From assembly GCA_022885665.1 (NCBI GenBank), contig JAGQDJ010000139.1:62001-126000 (forward strand): DNA of 64,000 nucleotides, read 5' to 3'. This DNA is from Triops longicaudatus (lineage: Eukaryota; Arthropoda; Branchiopoda; Notostraca; Triopsidae). Every line of letters begins with the position of its first letter. Position 1 is the first letter of the stretch. Below are positions 20,546-33,600 of this stretch, piece by piece. The notes beneath the pieces were generated by a model that was given only the letters and a program-made list of their open reading frames with translations, was not told the DNA's origin and searched no databases. The position numbers and the translations under genes are program-made.

Positions 20546-23428
20546 TTACGCATCTATGCCCTTATGCTCGGGAATGTGCAGCTGCCAACATTTGTCTTCA
20601 AACACGCACTCACCCTTTCTCCAGAACATGCATTCACCTGATGCTCTAAAAATCCAAACGCATTAACACTAAATTCGAAAAATAATAACAATAGGACATG
20701 CTTACGAGGAACCCTGCGCTACAGGACCAGTTGAAGATCGCACGGCTTCCGTGTTCTTGCCAATCACAATATTGTGAGTATTGTTAGGAAACTTCAAAAC
20801 CAACGATACATTCCTATGCCGAAAGTTTTGCAATGTTTCTAGTGCTCTCGTGGCTTCTGCACTCGTAGAGTAGTTCACAAATGCGCATTTCTTATCCCTT
20901 AGGATCTGACAGCTCGTCACGTGGCCGCACCTAATAAATACTCTAATAAACGTTTGCTTAAATTCGCTAAGATGGAAATACGTTACGTTGAGAAAAGACT
21001 AATCAATTCCTTCTCCGTCGTTCTGGACATAACATTGGCTACATAGATGGACCTGATACCAAGAGGATTCCTTGGACTACGAAAAACGAACATTTAAGTT
21101 CTCACCTATGCACACCATTAAGTTCTTCAATATTTAAGGGGAAAAAGTGCAAATAACTGTAGGTGAAAAACGAACCCAGACTAAATGCGCGTAAAGAAAT
21201 ATTAGGAAGAAATTACTCGATTTTTTTCGAAGTAGCCAGTGCAACAAGTTTGGATTTCTCCACAAATCTGGCATTCGGTTTTGCATAACGAATCACTAGC
21301 CTTCCATCATAAAGCATATGATTATTCAGGGCATAAAGAGCATCAGAAGCTTTCGCGATAGAAGTGAAGTTAACGAAGGCAAATGTAGCCATAGGTGGTT
21401 TGTAGATAGACTCGATTTCGCCATAGGCCCCGAATAGCTTGTAAAGATCGTCCCAGGTAGCACTGTGCGAGACCGAACCCACCCACAACGAACGCGAAGG
21501 CTCAGGTACGCTAAAGAAGAAATCGAAACAGGAACATTTAATCCGTGAAATATTTCAATATGTAAAGATTCCCCGGTTCTTCATTTTCTAGTACCGAAGA
21601 AATACCGTACTTAAGTCAGAAAAAGGGTTAGTTCTAATGTTTCGGCATTACGTACGCTGAAGACGAAAGATGTTGAAATACCTGCTTTGCTATTAACCAG
21701 GGAATAATAAACAGAGAAAAACTTACTTCAACTAAAATTAAAACAATAAGAACAGTAATAGTTCACCTTGAATCCTGATCTCCGGACGAAACAGCACCGT
21801 CACAGCTGAGTGTGTAACCAGCTGCGTTTTCTCCGTCTTCACTTGCATTACCTCCATTTTCCTCATTGTGATTTCCAGCTAGCGCTAGCTTTTCTACATC
21901 CCATGTTAGCTCGTCAAGAGCATCCTAATTACCAAGCAATAATAGTAATAAAAATTAAAAATAAATTATAAATACGCAGCATCTTACTTGGAAATTTAAT
22001 TTCCTCTCCATAGCAGCCGCAGCTACGGTTTCCTCAAATCCCAGTTCAACGAGTTTCAAAATTCCAAGATGTTCCATTTCAGTTTGAATTTCTTGTGTAC
22101 AACCTATAATGTCCTTCGCTGTTGTGAGGGCTTCTTCAGCTTTATCAAACTGCATGAGAGATGCGTACGCTTTGCTCACTACTACATAGGCTTGTGTACT
22201 GCGCGGAATGCATTCAATGACGACCTTCGCATCTTGCAGGGCTTTGTCGTATTGTTCTAGTTTGTAGAAACATTTAGCTCGTTCCAGGTAAATTTCTATT
22301 TCTTTCGGAGCAGTAGCGATAGCTTTATTCAATACAGAGCAAGCTTCAGATAGAAAATCCTGCTGCATCAACGACGAGGCTAACTGTCGAAGCTCTTGAA
22401 ACTTCTCCATTGGCTGATCCCAACAGTGAAAACAGTTAATTAATAAATCGAAAAACAAATTCGCAAACTCAAAAGAAAACTTTCATAATAAATTTTCACA
22501 GCAAGTCCCTTCGGCAGTACTAAAGCTAAATTCAAAGAGAGTGAAAAAAAAGCAAGACTATTACCAGTTCTGTTCATAAAAAAATGTCGAAGAGGCACAA
22601 TGCGCTGAGTTGGATCTTTCACCACGGAAAGTTGTTCTTGCTATTTACGTCACTTACTTGCTTTTCAATTAATTAAGGAAGGAGGCGCGGAGACGAAGTC
22701 TAGCTATGAAAGGATATGGCAAGTGCGATTTGAGCCCCCTTAAATCCATTATTTTATGAACAGTAGTATATGTGTCAACAGATTAAAACCTATAATTTTA
22801 CTACATGTAACACTGATTTGAAAATAATATAAATACTCAAACAATAGGTAAAAATTTATACATGTAAAACTACCTTTTGCCCAACTGTAGAAACGCTGCT
22901 CATATTCAAGTTCGACTTCTGCATGGATTTGACCGCAAATGCTGAAGATGGATCAAGCTCGCCTTCCAGGCAAGTTCCATTTTCTTTGTTCTCAACTGTT
23001 TCACAATAATCATTCTGTGCCTGGGTACTTTCGAAGACGGTTGAGCCTGTTTGGGCTTGTTTTTTAGCTTGTTTTTTGGCCTTCTTCTTTTGATGTTTCC
23101 TAATGTTCTTTTCGCGCTTTCGGCGTTGCATTTCCTCTATCTCAATAAGTTCAGCAGCTTTCTTGTCTGCTTTTTCCTGAGCTTCCTTTTCACGCCTTTT
23201 CCTTTGCTCCTCAACCATTTTTGGAGCCACAGAATCAACTGGTTTATCCATAGGTTCATGGTGTTGGTGTTCTTGTGACATGGAACATCGGTAGTATATT
23301 TTCTCAAAAATGGAGCGGTCTAGTTCACTTAATACTTCAGGGAAGCTTCGCTGATAAAGCCTGTACCTAGTGTCACTATCGGACGAATTTCCATCGTCGG
23401 AATCCCCATAAGCGTAGTAGTACGCCAT
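20546..23428 (-). CDS. TPR-RRM protein, gene 1: TTC31-like N-terminus, TPR module, two RRMs, CCCH zinc finger
   Basis: Exons on the minus strand: 23428-22874, 22640-22565, a proposed 20-nt microexon 22519-22500, 22413-21988, 21924-21767, 21510-21217, 21076-20987, 20930-20706 and 20645-20546. They total 1944 nt (647 aa). The microexon is the only uncertain join: without it exon 2 (phase 1) cannot meet the TPR exon (phase 0). Residues 1-185 are acidic and then a long Lys/Arg/Glu/Ala helix (MVEEQRKRREKEAQEKADKK), followed by LDPSSAFA; this resembles TTC31. TPRs lie at about 218-359, RRMs near 418-490 and 517-585. The final exon holds Cys620, Cys628, Cys634 and His638, a C-x7-C-x5-C-x3-H zinc finger. 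The TPR exon is 426 nt, exactly as in gene 2. An RNA-binding role is likely; the target is unknown. The first ATG context is ACCAACATGG. Confidence 0.85.
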
Positions 23429-26400
23429 GTTGGTAGCCTCGCGGCAGCTTGACTGCCCCTGCAAAAATTTCCTGCGCTTAGGACTCCACGCTAAAAACTG
23501 TAATGCAAGTATTCATACTGTTCAGTTACTTACTCTACCGAGTTCGCCTGAAGAGTACGCCTACTACAAACAGCTCTATTTTGCACAATAATAATAACAG
23601 CATGTAGTCGCCACGTGAAACTCAACGCTAGCGGTCGGGTAACTACATTGTGTAACAATACGCTACCATTTCGAATTGCGCACAGCGCTTGTGACGAAAG
23701 GTGGACAACCGTCGAAATGTTCGAAATAGAGATAAAAGAAAAAGGAAAAACAGCTGAGTATCATGTTGAAAGGTCAAAAGAGAAAGAATTGGCACAAGCG
23801 AGTGAAAGGGTGGTATCATTTCGAAGAAACGCACCGACTTTGCCGTGCATGAACCTAATCGGGGCTAAATACAGAAGCGGTAAGCTAGTCGTACGAAGGA
23901 CTCGGATTCGGAAAGAGCAATATTTAACCAGCAAATGAGGTTTTCGGGTTCCTCAGGAAACTAAGCAGACTCATCGAGTTTCTTGGATCACGACTCGTCG
24001 TTGTCATCCATACGTTGAAGCTTGACAATAGATCTACCTGGCTCATGTCAGGGACTTTTCTGATCCGGTAGCCTAAAATCCATGATCGCAATCCGTTTTT
24101 CAAAACATCGCAACCTGTAAATCTAAATAAAAGAAGGAGAATCGATCATCGAAATTTGTGATTCGAGCTCAGAGACACGAGATCCGAAAACCAACGTTCG
24201 TGAACATGTCGGAAAACGTTGCCTCGGTTCGACAACCAACGTTGACTGGCTTTGACCTTTCGACTCAAAAGCCTGCAGTAGTCCGATACAGGTGTGAAAA
24301 GTGTCTCGGAACTACATGCTGATTGTTAGCTATAGATTGCTATTAGTAGCTCCATCCTTAGTTAGTTGGGATTTCTTATTTTTTACTTTATTTTCATTTT
24401 TGTAAATTTTATTTCATGCTCTTGCACACGTTTCTCGTACGTCTTTTTAGAACTAAGTCGAGTCATCGCTCAAAGATTAATTATGGATTATAATCCAGAT
24501 ATCAGGTCGCTTTGAATTCTGAATCAACTTCTGGCCCGATCATGTCGTGTGAATAGGGGTTGATACAGCTCTTTTTTTAGTGTTCGTTTGCCAAATCTTA
24601 ATTGTGCGAGTAAAGCTTATTCGATAGAATGAGTCCAGTTTGAGTGAAACTCTAATGACGAATGAAATTTAAAGCATGAATAACTGAACCGTCTCGCACC
24701 CCTTCAGAGTAGCGTTTATGGGATATCACGGTCCACACAACCTGGGCACGCAATGCAACAAGAGATGCGACTGGACGATTTGTACACTCCTCTGATTTCT
24801 GTTTCCATTTCGTGTGCAGATAAAATTATAATACTGAAATAGACGCACTAGATTAATTTATCATGTAGCTGTTAAATCTGGTACTGTGAGCTTTATATAA
24901 AAAAAATAAGGTTAAACACTCGTAAGAATTAGGGTTTCTTCCAAGTGTACAAATTGTCAGGCAAGTGGTCAGTTTGGGCTTTGGGGTGGAACAAAATGTC
25001 CGTGTGTTTTGCTGTAAAGAAACTATTCAGAATTATGACTCCGACGTTTCTGTGTAACCTTCCCTTCACCTTGTTTTCAGACGAACATTTTTTTTTTATC
25101 TTTCCTTGGTTCCGAGACTCCGTTAACTTTTACCTAATCTGGGGTAATTTACGCACTATTGAGATGCGCCGTTCTATACTGACACGAAAAAGCCTCAAGT
25201 AACCATCTTGATACCACGTTGAGCATTATAGGGAAAACCTCGCGATATCTGCGGACCTCGTCCACAACAACCGATTGTTTGGTGTAACTAGTCTTTGTTA
25301 TAACTATGTCTCATTTTTCTTCTCGTGACTTTATTAATTTCCTTTATTTATTGGTGCTGATTTAGACTCCTTAGTTTTCGCTGAGTCAATTGTGAGAAAG
25401 CAACTAACTGATCTCTTTCATCGTTTAGTTGAAAGGTTTTATAACACTTTCAGTACTCCAATTTCCGCTTCTCCATCAATCTGATACCAACTAGATGCAC
25501 TCCCAAATTAGTCCGTCAGGTGAATGCTTCCTCTATTAAGAGACGAATATCTTGCTCTACGGAGTGCTTTAAATCCTAGGTAAATCTTAACTAATGCTCC
25601 TCTTTTTACAGGTGTTATCCTGTAAAGCCAGCTTAACTCCACAAACTTAAAAACTTACAAATCCGTAACCCTGAAAGATGACAGGTTTAATTAGTCAATA
25701 TTCAAATTCTATCCAAGTAAAGCTCAAGGTAACAAGTCAAAAGATTTTCGAAAAAACGCTGGTTTACAACCTAACCCGTACAGTTCGATACAAACAAAGC
25801 GGCACAGGAATTACAGGCGTACAGGGCTATGTAGGCATGGAAGGCTTTTATAATTAGTATACGATAACCACTTGGAACAACAAGATAGGGTATATATAGC
25901 CAAAACCACGCACATGTTCGTTATCGTAATGTTGTAAAGGGGTAAGGGGGTTGTAAAATAGGTGGTGTGGGACAACAGCGGAACGCAAGTATAGTAATCC
26001 AAGTACAAACAGGGGCGAATTGCAATAACTTCCTAATGAATTTTTCTAAAAAAAAAAAAAACAATACAAAGAAAATTGAACTATCACAGCAATAATATTT
26101 AAAAAATTCATCCATAGACCAAAAAAAAGGGCAGGGGAGTTTTAACAAGGAGGGAGTCAAAAGAAGGGTTTGTTTGCAAGAAGAGGTTTTGACATCTTTT
26201 TCTTCAAAGCAAATATTGTTTTTTCACGCACGGCACACAAATCCCTGGAACATCGTGAGATAGTTTTGCAATGTACGAAGAGGGAAGTTAAGGAATCATT
26301 ATTTCTTTTCTTTTTTTTTTCTTTTTTTTGGAAGGTACGTTCACTTGAATCAAGCTGGACGACGGAGGACGGCAATGCTGGACAAATTTTTTCTTTACTT

Positions 26401-27601
26401 TTTTTAAGTTGTCTGAATACCAAAAATCGAACCGGTGGCCAATTATTGTAGGTTTTCGTCTACGGAAAGGAAACAAAAGGTTGGCTTGAACCGGAATGTG
26501 AGACAAAGCTGAGGGGTTAGAGGAGATTTCTTTAGCCCACAAACAGCGGGGTTGAAAATTGGGAGAAGTAAAAGTAGCACAAAATCAACAATGGAAACAA
26601 GTTTCGTCTCTCAAACAATCCCTTCCCCAATAAGTTTCTTTCTTTGGCCGTGATTGGTTCTTTCACAACTTGCTATTGCGTAGAAAGAATAAAAGACGGG
26701 AGACTGAAGAGCAACCGGCAGGAAATAAATCTGGAGCGTGACAGCCAATACCAAAAAGGCACAAAAATAAAATTAAAAACCCTTAATAAGCCATACAATC
26801 GCTGACACAGTAATTCAAGTTTGCATAATTCTAAACATAAGCTGGGAGAGATCAAATCAAACAAAACTTCCATTACTGGCCCGCTTCGTGGCAACGCAAA
26901 AGTGTACACCCTTAACTTGCCAATCTAATACCCTCTCCTTCCCCCCACACACGTTAAGTAAAATATTCCCCCAAAATGTCTAAAAATCTTTTGAACTCCC
27001 GTTCACCCTTCTAACAATTTGTGGAGGCAAAACATGGACACAACTTTTACCACATTACAATTGGACAAGGCTTGAAAACCGAATTCCCATCTATGGGACT
27101 AAACAGCTTGGCGGGGTTCGTAATTGGTTTCAAAAACTTTTCAATCATCAACTAGCAGGGAGAAAGAACGCTTTCCTATCTTCGAACAAACATACAATTA
27201 GCGTTGTCTAGTTTACCTTGTCTTGGTGGGAAAATTTTGGTGGAAATTACGCATTAAAAACGCTTAAGGGGGTTATGCGCAGTTGCGATAACAATGGCAA
27301 AAAGATGATATTCCTTTACTGCGTTAATAAAGGCTTAATTCCGAGTAAAAGTTGCTTGACAGTTTTTCCAGGTGAATTCGAGAGGTTCACTATAGAAAGA
27401 CAACTTGGAACGTGGAGCAAAAAGGGGACAGGGGCACGATCGCCTCAAAAATGTGAACGAGTATGGCTTGAACAAGTGGTTGGTGGGAACTGGGACCGGG
27501 ATTTTCATGGCTTCGGGGGCGAGGAAGAAAACGTGGCAGCCCATTCACAGTGGCTCCAAATCTGTTAACGAAGGAAGCTGGTGTATTTCTACTGAACCTT
27601 T
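23429..27601. other. Intergenic region and probable long 3' UTR of the RNF38/44-like gene
   Basis: Four kilobases between the gene 1 start and the stop of the RING gene. One plus-strand frame (23615-23938, 107 codons) lies just upstream of gene 1 but has no recognisable domain. Overlapping frames on both strands at 27218-27668 are most likely 3' UTR of the RING gene. I saw no RNA gene or mobile element. Confidence 0.4.
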
Positions 27602-30600
27602 CTACTCTGCGTTGCCGAAATACTCAGACGCATCGCCACGGCAAATAGGACAGGTGCGATTCGACTAGAAGAGAAAAAGGAATTGAATAAATACACGAAT
27701 AAGTCCAATGATTTCGAAAAAAAATACCAAGTGAACTGAATGCTTTCCAAAAACAATATTTTTATAATAACAAATCTCTGAATCAGCGCTAAAATTTGTT
27801 GCTTACTTTGAGCCATTTGTCGACACACTTCGAATGGAACTCGTGGCTGCAAGGCAATACTCGCAGCGTCTGCCGGGTTTCAAAATCACACATGCACACC
27901 ACACAAGTGGTTTGCCCACCTTCCGGAGTTTCTCCAGTGTATCTATGTGTAAAACGACAAAAGTTTAACAAAGCTAGACATTAGGCGAAAAAATAATGAG
28001 AAAGTTACCTGTAAGATGGCAGCTGCTCGATTTGGGCCCTCGAGAGTCCCCTTGGTTTTGCTTCGCCGAGTCGTTCCGCTAAATTGAGTAACGCTTCGTA
28101 ATTTTCCGTTTCGGGGGAATCTGGTCCTGAGGCGCTCAAATCAGTTCCGAACGGGGAGAGGGGCGGGTTCGAGAGCATGGCCAAGAAATGGAGCAAGAAG
28201 CCAGGGTAGGGCGGAGGAGGCAAGGGCGGGGCGCGCCATCTTCGGCTGTTGGCAGCCATTCCGTTGCTCAAGCCTGATGCGCCCGAAACCACGCCAACTG
28301 GGCCTCCATTATTAGCTCCCCGACGTCCTGCACTCAGTCTTCGGCTACGCTGGTGTAGCATTTCCATTTGAGTAGCACGCGCCTACGCAAATCAAAAATA
28401 AATTCATGAGAACCATTTTTCAAAATTTTTAATATTTTTTAAGTAAAGGTAAACAAACTCCCACTATTAAAAAATTCGTTTTAAAATCGCTCAGAAATTA
28501 CGATTTCCACAATCTCCCAGAAAGTAGCTCTATTCACAAGTATTAAAAAGAAAGTTTAGTATGCAATAGTGAATTTTGCGGTGAAAGGCAAATACAAACT
28601 TATTTATTTTAATTTCTTTTACTGTTATTTTGTTAGTGTGAACAGGCCTTAGAACGAAGCAATATGAAATAAACATACATCTGCTAGTAATAAGGGGGCG
28701 CTGGCAGTTACGTGGCCCATATGTTGGGCTGGCATGGGTCCGTGTGCGGTCATGATGTTCCTGTTGTGATGAGCATGGGGTGGGAGGGAGTGAGAATGGG
28801 AATGGGCGTGGCTTAAATTAGGGTTATTGGCGGGATGCGATGAATGGTGTGAAGCCAGGTGAGCAGGGAGTCGGTGAGCATGTGCGGGGTGATGGGGGTG
28901 AGCAGGAGGGGGAGGAGGACCAAGATGCGGGTGGGAGGAGTAGGAAGAGGCGTGGCTGGCGGCACCCGCTCGCCGGTGCGCTTCCGTCAACAAATCCATT
29001 TCAGCCGCTGCGGCAGCAGCGTCCGGCGAACGCTGCGCCGCACCCATATTGGTCTGATGGTGATGTGCGTGCGTGTAAGCTTGGTTGTGTCCAGGCTGCA
29101 GCACGCCCACTCCTACACCAACACCCACGCCTACTCCAATCCCGAGACCCATGGACGTGACGTGGAGCTGTGCAGCGGAAGGGGCGTGAGCAGGAGCGTA
29201 GGAGGCACCACTAGTGGGCGGAGTCTGCGGAACTACGCCCACGAAGGGTGAAAAACCTTGCGGCGCTGGGATGCAGCCATTCAATTGCGGTAACTGCAAA
29301 TACACGAGACGAAAAACTGAAATTAGCACATAATTTAATCGTACATGGCACTAGACTTAAAATAAGAATTACCAAGACAAAGAAAACAGAATTATAAGAT
29401 ACTAAATAATATATTATGGTGCAACTAAAGAATCATACAACGAAAACGCTATCACCGTTTGTGAGGAAAGAGATGTGTTGGACAAGGTGTAAAAAACACG
29501 ACATAAAACTGGTAGCTCATAACGCAAAGTGCAAAGGATAGGAAATTGGACTTTGTGAAGGACGATGTTCAAGTTTTTGTTAACCCTATTACTTTCTGTG
29601 TCAAGGGGTTGGTAGTGGGGGAAAACATTAAAAATAAGATAAGAGTTTAGCTGAGGGCCCAGAACTGGAGAACGGAAGAAGGCAGAATTGTAATATCGGA
29701 GCAATGTGATTTCTGGGCCCATCCTCCACCCATCGTGTTATTGAATTCTGAAGAGGAAAGCGAAGACAGTCAACTGAATTTTGGAAGCTCGATTACATTA
29801 CGGTTGTCCTGACAACCCGAAAAACGGAAGTGGAAAGCTCTGACCAACGCGTGGCACCAACTCAAGAGCAAAGTCAAGTTATTTTACACTTGGCGAGACG
29901 TACTGCTGTCCCTGATTGTACGGAATTTAAGGCCATCTTCATCTACTTCACTTCACTTAGGGAGGCATAAATCTCAACACAATGTGCCGTATTTATCAAA
30001 ACATCCTCACAAAACCACGAAAAAAAGTTGGAGAAAGTTTCGCTAACAAAACGAACATTTGAATTTATCTCCTTTACAACACGACCCATCAAAAAAAGAA
30101 TTTGCATTTCTTCTATTCAAAATACACGGCCAAAACTATGTGATATTTAACGCCCTTTTTTAATCGTATTTCTCTACAAAAATTTCAGATCGATCAATTT
30201 CCTTTTCTTAAGGCAACCTTAACGATTTTCCACTCAACGGCTACGCGTACACAGGTGACTTGCCTTTCATATAAAAAAGGATCGAACCGTATATTTTTTT
30301 CGGAATAAAGGAGACTTTCCTTTGCTCTAACCTAACAATTGCAAGTGCGCCCCATCAGTCGACAGAAGAATATCCGAGCTTGTTTTTTCCTCTTCCTAAT
30401 TCCGTAATTAGGGGCCAATGCTGTGCTTCCTCACTTAACGCGTAAATCTGGTGCAAAGCTTCATTACCAAGACGCTAATGAATCCCGAGATCCAGTCACC
30501 CCGCGCTCTCACCCCTTTCCTCTCATCTCAATCCCCCGCACAGAGCCAGGCTTGACAACAAGCCTCAAGAATTGGACAGTAATTACCTGGCAAGCGCCGG

Positions 30601-33600
30601 GAAAGTGCGTGGCGGTACAAGTGTACAAAGATTGCATTTGGCATGTAGGTGTGAGCTGGGGTTGCGAAGGGTTGGTGCCCGTACACAAAGAAATATGTGA
30701 TCCCGCTCCGTGGCTGTGCACTGCTGCAGCGGCCGCCGCAGCTGCCGAGTACAAACTACCCAGATTGGGTGGCAAGCTAATCGGGATGGACACAGGTACC
30801 TAAAAAGAACAGAAAAAATCATTAGTTACTTCAACCTGCATTTACGACACTTCTATGCTTTCCTAATCCAATCTACAAAGATTTTCAAAATATGGCGCTT
30901 TAATCCACGTGAAAACATTCCAACTTTCTCCTTTGCTTCGGTTCCGTTTCAAACAATGGAAGTCAAAAGTTTGCAGCTATTCTTCTTTCAAGTGCAAATT
31001 TTCCTTTGTCTCCTATTTATCTTTATGAATAAATAACACAAAGAGCCCGGACGTAAAGCCGGTCCTGTTTCTCCCCCGGAATCAGAAATTTCTTCCTTGG
31101 CAGTACAAGGTGTTGCACACTAGTTTGCCCTGGAAAATTCGCAAGTTGTTACCCCCCAAAAAAGCTCTTATTCTAGAAAGAATTCCGGGTTAACAAAGAT
31201 ATTGCGCATTCCAATAGCCTATTTGGAAACTGTGTATCGTATGTTTAGGTTGGCACAAGCAACGGGAACCTTACACTCCTACCGAAGCTACATAGCAGAC
31301 TTTACTCCATTTTCTCCATTGCTTTCATATTAGTCAGCCATGTAAAACAATCCGCCATTCATCTCCGGTGTCACCCCAATGGTTGACATAAAGAGTTGAG
31401 TACACCATTTTTCCTAGCTAGGCGCTAATCTCACTAATATCCCCTTCGTTACTACAACGCAAAAGCGCAACAAAGAGAATTCACTTTGACTACCAAGGTT
31501 ACTATACTTTCCGTCATCCGGTCGACAATGAAATGTATTTAATGAACCTGCTTCGCAAAAAAAAAATGTGAAAGAAATTGCATAAACATCACTGTGGCTC
31601 AACGATCAAGCTCCACGATACCCTTGATTCTATTTTAACGTTGAGCTCCCCCAACATCCACGCTATCAACTCTTTTTTCCCCAAAGCAAGACCCTATTCA
31701 TAGCTTCGTTGCCCTCTCGTCAACCTACACGGAGCGACGTTTCTTATCTCTGAAGCCTATATAGCTGTAAATCACCGATAACTTCCTCATAAGCCCCTTA
31801 CAGCCCCAAGAAAGGCCCAGTAACGAATCTTTGCTGCTCCCCCAGTAACGTTAGTAACCAAACCGCAACGTTGCTTTCCCATCTCCCTTCATTCTTTTCT
31901 CCGAAAATCCCCGGAAAAGTCTTTCCAAATGCCGAAGATGTTCAATCAATAACGTTCAAGCTCTAAGAAAATGATCGGCGGGCGTTAAGGAGAAGGATCC
32001 CGACAAGGGAGTCGGAAGAAAGGGCGCAAAGGCGGGAACAAGCTCTTGAAAAGGAGGATGGTGTTGAGGGGACTACTAGGGATTTTTTTTACCGTCACGA
32101 AGGAAAGGACGCCCATGGCGGTACCAACATCAACGACGCCTCGTAACGGCATGGTGCAAAGCAGCAGCATTGCAAAACCAACTCGACGCTATACCACTGT
32201 CCAACGAGTACGGGCACGACTCGATGAGCGCTGGGCCAACTGCCTCTTTTCGACTTGTCAAGCGACAACAAAAGCGCGTTTTTTTTCTTCACCTCCAAAT
32301 AAGCTAACTCGGCACAGTTCATTAAGACAAAAAAGCCACTTTTAGGGAGTTTTAATCCATGGCGCTCACCAAGACGTTAGTCACCCATAACACCAAGCGC
32401 CCCTCCCCTACGCGGGAAATTTCTTTATGGTTTCCAAACTACGGTTTGCATGGCGTCAAGTGTCCATGTTTGCACCACAACACATTTGTTCGTTCCGTTC
32501 CCTTTTTTCTTTGGCTCTTGCCCCCGAAAGCAAAGCAAAACGAAAGCGAAAGCAAAACAGCTCTCCCAAATTTCTTTGGCCAGTTCAAGTAAGAGCGCCC
32601 ATCCCTGAGCGAAGTTTGGCAACGGTTTGGCAAGTGGATTAACCGACCAGCCAGTGAAGAATAGGGAACCGATGGACGCGAAAAGGACAAGGTGCCCTAG
32701 CCGCGCTTGCTCAGACGCGCCCGGCCAAGACTTGCCTGCCGCTCCCGCTCCACGAAACCCGGGGACCCAAATGCGGACAGCGGGAGGAGCCTACAGCCCG
32801 TATTGACGTCTATGTAAGTTGTTATACCTTCGCCCTCCCACACCACCTACTTCCATTTCATTTTCTCGAACTCCCACCACCCCAACCGTCCGCCTGCGCT
32901 ACCTTTTCGAAGGTTTCCTTCGCTGTCCCGTATTTACAAAGATACAAAACCCCTCCCCCATGCCTTCGCTTTTCCCATGCGTGCTGTGTTGACACTCCCT
33001 TCCGACAACGCACCAAGAAAACTTGGTAACGTTTTTAGACCTCGTCCAACATCGTCTTTTCACGCGCTTAATTAACAATAATCATGAACTTAAATCAAAT
33101 GAAGCAAGAAACTTCCCCTAGAACAGATCAGTATTCCATGCGATAGAAAAAACGTGTGAAAACTCCCTTCACTCGCATGGGTACAGTGAAAAACCTTTCC
33201 AGAAGAAATGATCCACTGAGCACACTTGGTGCGCAGCTCACACGGAACGGGGCAGCACGAGATCACCGGACCCTGCTTATCACTTTAGGGAGCACTTTTT
33301 TTCGCAAAAATCACGAGCGCAATTTCCCGGCGTTGATACCACCTCGTCTTCTCCGTTTATCTTCAAACCCCCTTCACCTCTGATAAAAAAGCCTGAATAC
33401 AATCGTGGATGGAGCAGCAAACCTATTCTTTTCGGAGAACTTTAGAAAGCAAAATGTTACAGCGAAAATTCTTCTGTATAGTCTTAACACAATCATCTAA
33501 CACTACGTCTCAAAGAGACTTCTCCGCTGCATTGCTGCATGAAAAAAAAAGTATTTTTAACACGAGGTTCCCATTTATTTTCATAATCGCTTTGTCAGCA

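Noticed and set aside
23615..23938. 107-codon plus-strand ORF divergent from TPR-RRM gene 1
   Set aside because: It could be a first exon, but it has no domain, no clear donor and ends in a plain stop; evidence is too weak.
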